A stretch of DNA of 64,000 nucleotides from CAIVAT01 sp964525995 (GTDB taxonomy: Bacteria > Bacteroidota > Bacteroidia > Bacteroidales > FEN-979): contig CAZGIM010000008.1 of assembly GCA_964525995.1 (NCBI GenBank), positions 1-64,000 of the forward strand, in the 5' to 3' direction. The notes below the pieces were generated by a model. It searched no databases. It had not been told where the DNA came from and was given only the letters and a program-made list of their open reading frames with translations. Below, in pieces: positions 7,101-16,281 of this stretch. The number at the start of each line of letters is the position of its first letter. Position 1 is the first letter of the stretch. The translations under genes and the position numbers were made by a program.

Positions 7101-9329
7101 ATGAAAACGCTTAGGATTTATCTTTTGCTTGCAATGTATGTCATTGCAATGCCCCTTTTTGCTCAGAATGTGCAGTTTTCGGCAAACACCAAAGCCTTTC
7201 TGCTGAAAGCGGAGGAGCTTTCGGCCATGAAAAGCAGCGTTACAGGCGTTGCATCAGGGCTCAGCCGGTATTATCCTGTAATGACCCTGGGTGCCAGGAA
7301 TTATATCGGGGCTCTGATAAAAGTTTTACCCGGTATTGATCTCAAAGGACTGGAGCGTGTTGGTGTGATGGTCAACACCCGAGCAGGTGACATCTGGAGC
7401 GTAAAAATCCCCCTGGATGCGTTTGAAGCGATGAAGGGCATCAGCGGGATCGAATATGTTGATGTTGACTGGCGGATTAGCAAGCGGCTTGACAATGCGA
7501 CCACCGAAAGCAAGGTAAAGCTGGTACAGGCAGGAACCGGGGTAAAGCGCAGGTGTATAGGCGACAGTGTGGTGATAGGGATCATTGATGGCGGATTTGA
7601 TTATACACATCCAACGTTTTATGATACTTCGGGCAGCAGGCTGAGGATACTCAGGGTATGGGAGCAGGATAACGAAAGCGGACCCAAGCCATCGGGATTC
7701 AGTTACGGGACAGAAATAGTGGGTTCGCAGGATCTTCTCAGCAAGAAGAATTCGGGGTCAGGCAATCATGGATCTCACGTTGCAGGCATTGCCGGAGGTT
7801 CAGGATATCTGACGCCTGAAGCGCAATACAGGGGAGTTGCTCCGGGCGCCGATCTGATATTTGTAAGTACGGGTGAGGCCGCGACTTCTATTACCGACGG
7901 GATCAACTACGTGTTTCAGCAGGCAGCTGCCCTATGGAAACCTGCGGTTATAAACATGAGCCTGGGTAGCCATATCGGTCCGCATGACGGGACTTCTCTT
8001 CTGGACCAGGCGATCGACAACCTGGTCGGACAGGGGAGGATTGTTGCCGGAGCTGCAGGCAATGAAGGGGACACGCCGCTGCACCTTCAGTATAGTTTCA
8101 GCGGGGATACGATCAGGACGTTTGTTGCATTTGAATTTGATGAGAATAATCCTGATTTCAATACAGGGAAGATTGATCAATGGGGATCGGCGATTTCTGA
8201 TTTTTCGATGGCGTTCAGCATCTCGGATTCAAGCGGAACGCTGCTGTTAACCACCCCGTTTTACAAGGCCTCAGATAATCCAAATTTTCAGGGGGTACTT
8301 ATGATAGGTGACGACAGCCTTATTTATACCGTGACAGGTGTTGCGAGCAATGCTTTGAATCAGAAGCCGAATCTGCTTACAGGCATATCAAGGCTCAGGA
8401 AGAATTATGTGGTAACCCTCATCCTGACAAGTTCGAACACTCAGCTAAACATCTGGAATGACGGACAGGGTGTTGGCGCAGGACTGTCGGATATGCTTGA
8501 GGGAATAAAAGTTCCCGGTTACAAGGCAGGAGATATAAATTGCACGGTCGGGGAGATCGGAGGAACCTCGAAAAAGATCATCACGGTTGGGGCCTATACG
8601 ACAAAACACACATTTGTTAACATCAATGGTGAAACCATGACAAGTAGCGATCCTGACAATGCACTTGCCTTTTTCTCAAGCCGGGGACCTACGGTTGACG
8701 GCCGCACGAAACCTGAGATCACTGCGCCGGGTGAAATGCTGGTTTCATCAGTGAATTCAGGTGATCCGAAATATACCGAGACCAATGATCATACGGTGAT
8801 GAAGGTAGAGCAGGGAGGTTCCAAATGGTATTTTGCCGCGATGCAGGGGACTTCGATGGCAACGCCGATGACCACCGGGATCATTGCATTGATGTTGCAG
8901 GCAAATTCGAAACTTGGTCCGGAGCGGGTCAAGCAGCTTCTTCAGGACAACGCCCGTACCGATACCTATACCGGTGTGATCCCGCCTTCGGGAAGCAATA
9001 CATGGGGCTGGGGCAAGATTGATGCCCAGAAGTCGGTACAGGCCGCCTTCAATGTTGAGGGGTTTGCCTCGCCCGACAATTCAGGGATTTCGGTGTATCC
9101 AAACCCCTCCCCTGGATATGTATACCTGAAGAACAGCAATCAGCCGGCTTTTCCAGCTGTGATCAGTGTGAGAAACATCAGCGGTGTCACCGTAAAGGAA
9201 GCGTTATATTACTGGAATACCGGGGAGTCATACAGGCTCGACCTCTCAGGTCTTCCCGATGGCATGTATGTAGTTACACTGTCTGGTGGTAACCTGCGGG
9301 CAAGCATAAAAGTACAAGTCTGCCGGTAG
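7101..9329 (+). CDS. Secreted subtilisin-like serine protease (S8) with T9SS sorting domain
   Basis: A 742-residue exported protease. A signal peptide (1-21) precedes an I9-like propeptide (about 22-130) and an S8 catalytic domain with D163 in IIDGGFDYTHP, H223 in GNHGSHVAG and S585 in GTSMATPMT. The His-Ser distance is about 360 residues against about 157 in subtilisin, so a large beta-rich insert sits inside the catalytic domain, as in many Bacteroidota subtilases. The C-terminus (from about 660, ISVYPNPSPGYVYLKN) is a type A T9SS sorting domain that directs outer-membrane translocation and surface attachment or release. The upstream gene encodes a free homologue of its propeptide. Confidence 0.9.
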   Translation: MKTLRIYLLLAMYVIAMPLFAQNVQFSANTKAFLLKAEELSAMKSSVTGVASGLSRYYPVMTLGARNYIGALIKVLPGIDLKGLERVGVMVNTRAGDIWSVKIPLDAFEAMKGISGIEYVDVDWRISKRLDNATTESKVKLVQAGTGVKRRCIGDSVVIGIIDGGFDYTHPTFYDTSGSRLRILRVWEQDNESGPKPSGFSYGTEIVGSQDLLSKKNSGSGNHGSHVAGIAGGSGYLTPEAQYRGVAPGADLIFVSTGEAATSITDGINYVFQQAAALWKPAVINMSLGSHIGPHDGTSLLDQAIDNLVGQGRIVAGAAGNEGDTPLHLQYSFSGDTIRTFVAFEFDENNPDFNTGKIDQWGSAISDFSMAFSISDSSGTLLLTTPFYKASDNPNFQGVLMIGDDSLIYTVTGVASNALNQKPNLLTGISRLRKNYVVTLILTSSNTQLNIWNDGQGVGAGLSDMLEGIKVPGYKAGDINCTVGEIGGTSKKIITVGAYTTKHTFVNINGETMTSSDPDNALAFFSSRGPTVDGRTKPEITAPGEMLVSSVNSGDPKYTETNDHTVMKVEQGGSKWYFAAMQGTSMATPMTTGIIALMLQANSKLGPERVKQLLQDNARTDTYTGVIPPSGSNTWGWGKIDAQKSVQAAFNVEGFASPDNSGISVYPNPSPGYVYLKNSNQPAFPAVISVRNISGVTVKEALYYWNTGESYRLDLSGLPDGMYVVTLSGGNLRASIKVQVCR

Positions 9330-9400
9330 CGAAAACACCGTTTGTTACCAGTATTTTTAGACAAAATTGATCAACTTAAAAGGGGTAAAGACAATCTCAT

Positions 9401-9670
9401 TTAAAATAATTTACATCCTACGGATAACAAAGTTCCTGGTTTTAGATTAAAAGATTTTTCCAGGGGATCGATCTGACCTGAATCCCTTGCAAGAGAATCG
9501 GGGATGATCAGGGGAGGATGCTCCCTGATCATTCTGTCCATACTGTCGCGCAATGCCCTGATCTCTTCAACAGATGTTTCATAAGCATCATTGTATGATT
9601 GTCCTTTCTCCATCAGTTTTCGCTCCTTCAGCTCCGCCATGATTGAATATCCCATCTCCTCGCAGGAAAC
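9401..9670 (-). pseudogene. C-terminal part of the duplicated-domain lipoprotein, beyond an in-frame TAG
   Basis: This is the in-frame continuation of the lipoprotein gene whose TAG stop lies at 9671-9673. Reading through gives IWIDG-stop-VSCEEMGYSIMAELKERKLM, which lines up with IWIDNAISCEEYELTVAHELNERHLM in the first repeat. The stop therefore sits in the middle of the second domain. The piece could start again at the ATG at 9655, but that product would lack a signal and half a domain. A nonsense mutation, or less likely a sequencing error, is the simplest reading. Confidence 0.7.
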
Positions 9671-10306
9671 CTACCCGTCGATCCATATCTCCTTTGGCGG
9701 AATAAAATGATAAACAAGGTCATTCCCACTGAAACCGAAATCAGGAAAGATATTTTTCCTGACCAGGTAGCCATCCACAATCCAGACGTTGATACCTTCT
9801 CTTGTTCCGACAGGTATCCGGTAAATGTTGTTCAGTCTGAGGCTGTCGGGAACTGTGTGGATCTCCTTTTGATTGCTCCAGTCTTTAGGCGATACGGCAT
9901 GTAAAGAAGCTTCATGGCTGCTGCAGATACTGTTATACTTAGACCGGATGACCAGTTCAAGGTTAAGTGATGAATCATGGGATTTGTCATAGGTCCATCC
10001 GAATTTCGCCATCAGATGCCGTTCATTCAGTTCATGGGCCACGGTAAGCTCATATTCCTCACACGAGATTGCGTTATCGATCCATATTTCCTTCGGGGGC
10101 ACATAGAGATATCTCTGGCCATTTCCTCCGTAAAGAAATTCCTTGTAAATATGCTGCCGGACCTTATATCCGTCAACAATCCAGACACAATACCCCTCCC
10201 TGTTTTCGGTATGATATCGATAAATTCCCCGAACATCTTTTTGACGGTCGCAGCCCTGGGATATCAATATAGCCGATAAGAGTAAAAGGCTAATGTATTT
10301 CATCAT
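9671..10306 (-). CDS. Probable lipoprotein with duplicated domain, cut by in-frame TAG
   Basis: The N-terminal 211 residues of a protein that was probably about 300 residues long. The start at 10306 (MMKYISLLLLSAILISQGC) gives a signal ending in a loose lipobox. Two copies of a roughly 95-residue domain follow: REGYCVWIVDGYKVRQ, VPPKEIWIDN, SCEEYELTVAHELNE; and REGINVWIVDGYLVRK, IPPKEIWIDG, then TAG. The HELNE-like segment of copy 1 recalls a zinc-protease helix but lacks the full HExxH, so no enzyme function is claimed. Neighbours on the plus strand (subtilase) and beyond do not explain it. The family is not recognised. Confidence 0.65.
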   Translation of the reverse strand: MMKYISLLLLSAILISQGCDRQKDVRGIYRYHTENREGYCVWIVDGYKVRQHIYKEFLYGGNGQRYLYVPPKEIWIDNAISCEEYELTVAHELNERHLMAKFGWTYDKSHDSSLNLELVIRSKYNSICSSHEASLHAVSPKDWSNQKEIHTVPDSLRLNNIYRIPVGTREGINVWIVDGYLVRKNIFPDFGFSGNDLVYHFIPPKEIWIDG

Positions 10307-10462
10307 ATTCCGATTTTTTAGTAACATTAAAGATAATTGATTCATTTGTTAATAATTTAATATTTCAATGATCATATGGAATATCCACAATTATCATTTG
10401 CGTTTTGCACGAACTGGATTCTTATGGATATTTCATTTATTATCTTTGACAAATAAATTTAT

Positions 10463-10636
10463 CCTGATTAATTCATTAGAAATCGCTCAAAAATGGGTGA
10501 AATGCTGAAAACACTGACTATATTGATTCAAAATGGGTTATAACGATTTTCACCTTTCTAATGCAATGCATTAGAGGCTAAACAATTGGTTATCAATATT
10601 TGTTCAAAAATAACAATGTCTAATGAATTAATCAGG
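10463..10636. repeat. 174-bp segment bounded by perfect 18-bp inverted repeats
   Basis: 10463-10480 and 10619-10636 are exact inverted copies (core CCTGATTAATTCATTAGA). A near-palindrome built from CTAATG and CATTAG lies inside at about 10558-10574. The segment ends 23 bp before the ABC-type membrane gene, so it lies in its 5' region. It may be a small non-autonomous element or an extended regulatory hairpin. Confidence 0.5.
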
Positions 10637-10659
10637 TTTATGAATTTTTCTGATATAAT

Positions 10660-11526
10660 ATGACAATAACGGAAGTTGTTAAAAAGTTTAAATTCCCCAT
10701 TTCTCTTGTTCTTTCATTTGTTCTCATTGAAAACATATCATGGATCATAGAACCGACATTTTTCGGAAAGCTCCTAGACGCTTTGATCGACCGGTTTTAT
10801 GCAAAAGAAAAGGTCAGCTATACGATGCCCCTGCTTTTATGGACAGGCATTTACCTGGTCAATGTCTTAGGAGGGACACTTCATAGGTACTTCAGCGGAA
10901 GAATTTATGCAAGGATCTATGCCGATACCGCCACAGATGTTATCTCCCGGACAAGGAAAAAAGAAGCTCCCGTCTCCCTGGTCTTCGCCAGGGCAGAACT
11001 TGCAAATGAATATATTATTTTCCTGAGGGACAGGCTTCCGGAAGTCACCTGGCAGTTCGCTGCCACAATCGGAGCCATTATCGCACTCTTCTTTTACGAC
11101 TGGCGGATAGCGTCAATGGCAGTCTTGGTGATTATCCCCATCTGGGTCATCAACAATGTATACAGGAAAAAGGTGACCACATTGCAAAGCAGTATCCATG
11201 ATACACGCGAGGAACAATACCGCGTTTTTGAATCAGGCAAGACCTCTGTCATCCATGAGTTTTATTACAATATGATACCACTCCAGTCTAAGATTGCCAA
11301 ATGGAGTTCTCTCGATTATCTGATTATCAAAGTGCTCCTGATGTTCATTTTTATTGGCGTTCTTTTCATTGCGGTTGACGTTGACCATTTCACAACTGGT
11401 AAGATTTATGCAATAGTATCCTATATCTGGACCTTTATCGCCTCCACCGATTATATCCCCGGATTGATGGAAAGTATTACTGCAGTGAAGGATCTCAGTT
11501 CACGGCTGAGGGAAGAACATATCTGA
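10660..11526 (+). CDS. ABC transporter six-TM domain protein without ATPase domain
   Basis: A 288-residue protein that resembles only the transmembrane half of a type I ABC exporter. It has several hydrophobic helices (about 13-30, 52-72, 128-165 and 225-262), a charged cytosolic-loop region, and ends right after the last helix with LSSRLREEHI, where a fused nucleotide-binding domain would normally begin. No Walker A, signature or Walker B motif is present and no ATPase gene is adjacent. It fits the stand-alone ABC six-transmembrane-domain family (Pfam ABC_membrane_3 type). The function is unknown; it may borrow an ATPase encoded elsewhere. An inverted-repeat element lies just upstream. Confidence 0.75.
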   Translation: MTITEVVKKFKFPISLVLSFVLIENISWIIEPTFFGKLLDALIDRFYAKEKVSYTMPLLLWTGIYLVNVLGGTLHRYFSGRIYARIYADTATDVISRTRKKEAPVSLVFARAELANEYIIFLRDRLPEVTWQFAATIGAIIALFFYDWRIASMAVLVIIPIWVINNVYRKKVTTLQSSIHDTREEQYRVFESGKTSVIHEFYYNMIPLQSKIAKWSSLDYLIIKVLLMFIFIGVLFIAVDVDHFTTGKIYAIVSYIWTFIASTDYIPGLMESITAVKDLSSRLREEHI

Positions 11527-11677
11527 TACCTTTCCCACTTCTCAATTATTTTTATTTATTGACCGGCGGTGATTTAACGCTGACTTATTGTTGCTATTTT
11601 CTTTTTTCCGAGAAATTAATGCATCTGATAAAGAATTATCGTGTATCATAAGGAGCATCCATGAAAACAAAACCAGA

Positions 11678-14239
11678 TCATATTTTTACCCTGCGATAGA
11701 AGATTCTCTTGGTAATTTCAGCGGTCAGTATATATAAAGCTACTATCAATAATAAAAGAAGATAAGTTGTCACAGGAAGTGCAACAAATTCGAATATCTT
11801 GCCAACCGGCGTTAGCGGAAGAATAAGAATAAGAAACATAATGGTTAAAGTCGCGATAAGCAAGTGTTTCCCCGGTCTGCTCTTTAAGAATGATTTCCTG
11901 CTTCGGATGACGAGAACGATCAGGGAGGCTGAAATAACGGACTCGATGAACCAGCCTGTCCTGAACTGACTTTCACTTGCATGGAGAATAAGCAAAAGAA
12001 GGCCAAAAGTCAGGTAATCAAAGATCGAGCTGATCAGCCCGAATGTTATCATAAACTTCCTGATTGCATTAATATTCCATCGTCTCGGGCTGTCAACCAT
12101 TTCATTGTCTACATTGTCAGTTGCAATGGTCATTTCAGGAAAATCGGTCATCAGATTGGTAAGCAGGATCTGTTTGGGCAATAATGGCAGAAAAGGTAAT
12201 ATCAGTGATACCCCTGCCATGCTGAACATATTCCCGAAATTGGCGCTTGTAGCCATGAAGATGTACTTCAGCGTGTTGGCAAAAGTTCTGCGGCCTTCGT
12301 GAACACCGTCTATCAGAACACTCAGGTCTTTTTCAAGCAAGACAATATCCGATGCATCTTTGGCGACATCAGCACCGCTGTCGACTGAAATGCCCACATC
12401 GGCAGCATGAATCGCCGAGGCATCATTGATGCCATCTCCCATGTATCCAACCACGTTGCCCGCCTTCCTGAGAGCGATAATGAGACGTTCTTTCTGGTTT
12501 GGCTCAATTTCCGCAAAAACGTCTGTCTCGGAAACACATTTCAAAAGGGCATTGTCTCCTATATTACGAAGCTCCCGGCCTGTGATGATCGTTGATCCTA
12601 ACAGGCCGATTTTCTGGCTAAGGGTTGATGCCACCAGTTTATTGTCACCGGTGATGACTTTGAGTGAAACGCCAAATCCCTTCAGTCTTGAAATGGTTTC
12701 AATTATCATTGGTTTCAAGGGGTCCTCCAGGACAACAAAGCCGATAAAGGTCATTTCCGACTCAAAATCTTTATTTATGAGCATTCTGTCCTTCCCTTCC
12801 GGGCACGATTTATCAGCCATTCGTTTATAGGCAACACCCAGGGTTCGAAATCCTTTGCTGCTGAAATGGAAATATTGTTTCTGTATCTGATCAATTACCG
12901 CAGAAATCCCGGCAATTTCTCCATCTCCATATTCGGCTGTTGAACATACTTCAAGTACGTTGGTAAGTGCGCCTTTTGTGATCGTCAGGCATTCGTTATC
13001 GTGAGAAACGACTATACTCAGGCGTTTTCTTATGAAATCATACGGGATCTCATCATGTTTTACGTAGCCTGTAAGATCAACCAGCCGGAAATTGCGGATC
13101 GCTTCATCGATCGGGTTTGCAAAGCCGGTTTCGTAATATGCATTGACATATGCGTAAGTAAATACTTTTTCGCTTGAATTACCCTGTATATCAGCAACTG
13201 AGTGGACCCTGACAACTCCTTCGGTGAGTGTACCTGTCTTATCTGAACAAAGGATATTCATACTGCCGAAGTTCTCTATTGAAGCCAGCCTTTTTACAAT
13301 GACCTTTTTCTTGGCCATTTTCTTTGCTCCATGCGACAGGTTTATACTGATTATCGCAGGCAATAGCTGGGGGGTCAATCCAACGGCCAGCGCAAGGGAA
13401 AACAAAAAAGAATCCATTACCGGGCGGTGCAGATAAACGTTAACGGCAAAAATTATGATCACAAGAATCAGTGTGACTTCCGCAAGGAAATATCCGAATC
13501 TCCTGATGCCATGTTCAAACTCAGTTTCTTGGGATTTTAATTTCAGCCTCTCAGACACCTTGCCAAATTCTGTATCACTGCTTGTAAGAATGACCAGGGC
13601 TTTGGCACTGCCGCTGACAATGTGCGTTCCCATCCAAAGAGTGTTCGACCGTTGGGCAAGAGGGGTATCCTCTGGTATTGTGGAAGTGTCTTTTTCAACG
13701 GGAAAGGTCTCACCGGTGAGCATTGATTCATCAACAAAGATATCTTTCGACTCCAGTATCCTGCAATCTCCCGGCACAATATCTCCTGCCCTCAGTATGA
13801 CAGTATCTCCGGGAACTATATCTTCGGTGCGTATCTCTTGTTGTTCGCCATCGCGGATAACTGTGGCTTTGATCTGAACTATTGCCAGGAGTTTTTTTAT
13901 AGCATCCGTTGCACTGTATTCCTGCCAGAAACCTAAAATCCCGCTCACGAACACTATCGTGAAAATGATTGCCGCATCTGCAGGGTCGTGTAAAAAAAAG
14001 GATAATATCGTGGCAAAAAGCAGGATCAATATAATCGGGCTTTTGAACTGACCGATAAAAAGAGTGAGAATATCTGATCGCTTCGGAGGTTTCAGAGTGT
14101 TTGTACCAAAGTATGCAAGACGTTCCCTTGCTTCATATGATGTTAACCCACTCCCTGTGATTTTCAATTTGCTATAAAGCTCACTGGGTGAACTGCTCCA
14201 GAAAAGAGAAAGATCCGGGTTTTTGTTTTTTGCTTTCAT
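11678..14239 (-). CDS. mgtA: Magnesium-translocating P-type ATPase (MgtA/MgtB family)
   Basis: An 853-residue P3B-type ATPase for Mg2+ uptake. An N-terminal cation-ATPase domain is followed by the actuator loop with MLTGETFPVEKD and the phosphorylation site D333 in CSDKTGTLTEG. The nucleotide-binding region contains ITKGAL and ITGDN, the hinge is GDGINDASAIHAADVGIS, and C-terminal membrane helices start with FANTLKYIFMATSANFGNMFS. It is slightly shorter than enterobacterial MgtA (about 900). It lies 54 bp downstream of a VIT1/CCC1-family gene on the same strand, which suggests a metal-homeostasis operon. No Mg2+ riboswitch is visible in the short gap between them. Confidence 0.9.
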   Translation of the reverse strand: MKAKNKNPDLSLFWSSSPSELYSKLKITGSGLTSYEARERLAYFGTNTLKPPKRSDILTLFIGQFKSPIILILLFATILSFFLHDPADAAIIFTIVFVSGILGFWQEYSATDAIKKLLAIVQIKATVIRDGEQQEIRTEDIVPGDTVILRAGDIVPGDCRILESKDIFVDESMLTGETFPVEKDTSTIPEDTPLAQRSNTLWMGTHIVSGSAKALVILTSSDTEFGKVSERLKLKSQETEFEHGIRRFGYFLAEVTLILVIIIFAVNVYLHRPVMDSFLFSLALAVGLTPQLLPAIISINLSHGAKKMAKKKVIVKRLASIENFGSMNILCSDKTGTLTEGVVRVHSVADIQGNSSEKVFTYAYVNAYYETGFANPIDEAIRNFRLVDLTGYVKHDEIPYDFIRKRLSIVVSHDNECLTITKGALTNVLEVCSTAEYGDGEIAGISAVIDQIQKQYFHFSSKGFRTLGVAYKRMADKSCPEGKDRMLINKDFESEMTFIGFVVLEDPLKPMIIETISRLKGFGVSLKVITGDNKLVASTLSQKIGLLGSTIITGRELRNIGDNALLKCVSETDVFAEIEPNQKERLIIALRKAGNVVGYMGDGINDASAIHAADVGISVDSGADVAKDASDIVLLEKDLSVLIDGVHEGRRTFANTLKYIFMATSANFGNMFSMAGVSLILPFLPLLPKQILLTNLMTDFPEMTIATDNVDNEMVDSPRRWNINAIRKFMITFGLISSIFDYLTFGLLLLILHASESQFRTGWFIESVISASLIVLVIRSRKSFLKSRPGKHLLIATLTIMFLILILPLTPVGKIFEFVALPVTTYLLLLLIVALYILTAEITKRIFYRRVKI

Positions 14240-14293
14240 AGTCAGGGAACATTATGTAAACAAATTTTACTTTTATACAGGATTTTTCTGTAA

Positions 14294-14977
14294 TTAAGTT
14301 ATCATTCTGGCAATAGCAAAAGCGACTCCGGCGGCAAGCATCCCGATAAGCACTGTTTTGAGTGCTCCCAGGAAAGGTTTAGTGCTCGTAAGCCTGGTTT
14401 TTATATAACCGAAGAGGAATAAAAAAACCACAGTTATACTTGTCGAAAGCAATAATCCTTCTTTTGGGGTTTTCATAATAAAATAACTGATCAGAGGGAC
14501 GATACCCCCGGCCACATATGAAAGTCCTATATTCAATGCACTGCGGGATGCCCTGTGAATATCAGGTTTTTCAAGGCCCAATTCGAACTTCATCATAAAG
14601 TCAACCCACTTTTGTTTATCCCTGCTGAGTTCAAGAGCGATTGCTTCCTGCAAACCTGTGCTTATTCCGTAATCCCCAAATATATCCTTAATTTCCTGCA
14701 TTTCTTTATCAGGAAATTCACTGACTTCGATATTTTCCCTATTTACTTCAGTCTGGTAATGCTCCACATCAGTCTTTCCTGCAAGATATCCCCCAAGCCC
14801 CATCGCAATCGAACCCGCAATAATCTCGGCTATACCTGCTGTTATTATGATGCTGTTGCTTGTAACTGCCCCGCTCAGTCCTGCTGCCAGAGCAAACGGG
14901 ACCGTCAGTCCATCTGACATTCCGATGACAATATCTCTTATGAGATCGGAAGAAGTAAAATGGTTTTCCTCTTTCAT
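14294..14977 (-). CDS. VIT1/CCC1 family transporter (iron/manganese)
   Basis: A 227-residue membrane protein. The first helix contains IVIGMSDGLTVPFALAAGLSGA, the substrate-binding helix of VIT1/CCC1 transporters, followed by IIAGSIAMGLGGYLAGK. A hydrophilic metal-binding loop follows (about 70-135; the acidic stretch EVNRENIEVSEFPDKEMQEI is typical), then three further helices. Relatives export Fe2+ or Mn2+ from the cytoplasm or load it into vacuoles. It is the first gene of a pair with the MgtA-type ATPase. The specific metal cannot be decided from sequence. Confidence 0.85.
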   Translation of the reverse strand: MKEENHFTSSDLIRDIVIGMSDGLTVPFALAAGLSGAVTSNSIIITAGIAEIIAGSIAMGLGGYLAGKTDVEHYQTEVNRENIEVSEFPDKEMQEIKDIFGDYGISTGLQEAIALELSRDKQKWVDFMMKFELGLEKPDIHRASRSALNIGLSYVAGGIVPLISYFIMKTPKEGLLLSTSITVVFLFLFGYIKTRLTSTKPFLGALKTVLIGMLAAGVAFAIARMIT

Positions 14978-15115
14978 TTATTCTTAATTTCAATTGTTAC
15001 ATAAATCCTGACATATGTAGCAATAGTATTCAGATGCCCATTTTCTATGCATAACGAGCAAAAAAATATATTGCTTGCAAATATGTGATCCATACAAAGT
15101 TACAATAAACTTTTC

Positions 15116-15547
15116 TTGCCGCTTCATTTATTTGTTGTTCTTAAAGCCATGCTTCACGATTATATCTTAAAGAGGATTTTTACTATTTTCGATTCCATCA
15201 ATTTTACCAAAAGAACTTTAAAAACTCTTAATTCTGATACAGAAAAAGTTAAGAAACACCTCGAAAAGCAGGCGAACAAGGCAAATGATATATGCAAGCA
15301 AGTTACCAAAGGCAAAATGCCCATAGGCTCATTCAGAAAAAACAACCCTGAGAAAGTCCCGGCAGACCAGGAAATAAAAACAATCTGCAACTGGGCTACT
15401 GCTATCCAGGAAAAATACGGGGGACGAACCACGTACAGTTCTCTTATCACTTTCAAAACAGAAAGATGCACAGTGCGAGCAAACGGGGCATCAAGGTCTG
15501 GTCTATGGCCCCACTCCAATAAAAAAACGGCAGGAACAGTGTTATAA
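15116..15547 (+). CDS. Small hypothetical protein, possible truncated haem-binding-like domain
   Basis: A 143-residue frame; a better start may be the ATG at 15149 (MLHDYILKRIF). The middle (KVKKHLEKQANKANDICKQV, then KGKMPIGSFRKNNPEKVP and IKTICNWATAIQEKYGG) is charged and helical. It loosely recalls the C-terminal end of Bacteroidota haem-binding-domain proteins, which read KGxMPxxSYxxxxP followed by a helix ending in CxW. No CxxCH motif is present. The last 40 residues look like run-on translation. It may be a 3' fragment of a decayed gene. Confidence 0.35.
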   Translation: MPLHLFVVLKAMLHDYILKRIFTIFDSINFTKRTLKTLNSDTEKVKKHLEKQANKANDICKQVTKGKMPIGSFRKNNPEKVPADQEIKTICNWATAIQEKYGGRTTYSSLITFKTERCTVRANGASRSGLWPHSNKKTAGTVL

Positions 15548-15592
15548 AACCAACGAAAATGCAGAAAGAGACCGGTTTTTGGTTTTTTGTAC
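15546..15592 (+). terminator. Weak intrinsic terminator candidate
   Basis: AAAACCAA (15546-15553) pairs with TTGGTTTT (15579-15586), and the T-run continues to 15588. The loop is long (about 25 bases), so this is only a weak candidate. It overlaps the stop of the small gene at 15116. Confidence 0.35.
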
Positions 15593-15606
15593 CCTTGCGG
15601 TCTTCT

Positions 15607-15888
15607 TTATTGATTTTCATAGTTGAAATAAAATTCAGATTCCGTATAATTTGGACCCCTGACCAAAGCCGGACTCTTGAAAATCAAGGGCCCCGGGCCG
15701 CACATAATTGATTGATCGGCAAACTCCTCCCAACCGGTGACCTGGGCGGCAAGGTCATCCATCGTTTGAACCTCGGCTCCTGTGGGATTCACCCTCGCGA
15801 CTGCGAGCATAAACTGAACTTCGCAACTCAGGATCATGACAATGTTTTGTGATATTAAATTGGTTAAGGTCCCGCGAAAGTCATGCAA
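15607..15888 (-). CDS. Hypothetical short reading frame, possibly a remnant
   Basis: A 93-residue frame. The C-terminal 60 residues (VNPTGAEVQTMDDLAAQV, then SIMCGPGPLIFKSPALVRG) read like real protein, while the N-terminal part does not. No family is recognised and there is no signal peptide. It lies in a GC-shifted stretch with other fragments and is listed only as a possible gene remnant. Confidence 0.25.
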   Translation of the reverse strand: MHDFRGTLTNLISQNIVMILSCEVQFMLAVARVNPTGAEVQTMDDLAAQVTGWEEFADQSIMCGPGPLIFKSPALVRGPNYTESEFYFNYENQ

Positions 15889-16131
15889 GGTAGTAATTAT
15901 AAGATTTCAAATGAAAGATTAACCCCATCATCTGGAGCTTTATGCGGACCGGGACGGCGGACGTCCCCAGGTTATTTCTTCATGACCTCCGGCGCCCCAT
16001 GGCCATAACACATGGGTGAACAAATCACTGCCGACAGCGTGCCCGATCACATGATGCACATCGCAGTATGCCGGGAACCTGCGGGCAAATCGCTTTGTAA
16101 GCGGCCGCAACTCATCAGCAAGGAGGCAGTA
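15889..16131. other. GC-rich intergenic stretch, no gene seen
   Basis: About 240 bp clearly richer in GC than the flanks, with short open segments in several frames but no recognisable product. It is probably residue of a lost gene or element upstream of the lipoprotein at 16282. Confidence 0.4.
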
Positions 16132-16159
16132 TTGGTTTTAAAAGAAAATCCTATTTTTG
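16132..16159 (+). promoter_or_regulatory. Putative Bacteroidota promoter (TTG-N17-TATTTTTG)
   Basis: TTG at 16132-16134 and TATTTTTG at 16152-16159, spaced 17 bp. This matches the -33/-7 architecture apart from slightly short spacing. It would give a leader of about 115 bases for the lipoprotein at 16282. Confidence 0.45.
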
Positions 16160-16281
16160 CACGGCCGGAGCGGGGAAAACCATGATCAAAAACAGGTCGA
16201 CAGGCAAGGCTGGCATTGAAGGAAGGCGAACGACCGAACCTCCATCAAGGATTGATTTCGGAACAAATAATCTGCAATAAT

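Noticed and set aside
9671..9673. Genome-wide TAG recoding (pyrrolysine or alternative code)
   Set aside because: Several intact genes in the window end in TAG, and no other long gene is interrupted by TAG.
9671..10306. Zinc metalloprotease from the AHELNE segment
   Set aside because: The full HExxH motif and the downstream third ligand are missing and repeat 2 does not keep the histidine.
15160..15519. 119-codon minus-strand frame opposite the small gene at 15116
   Set aside because: Hydrophobic run-on translation without a recognisable domain; the plus-strand frame has the more protein-like charged middle section.
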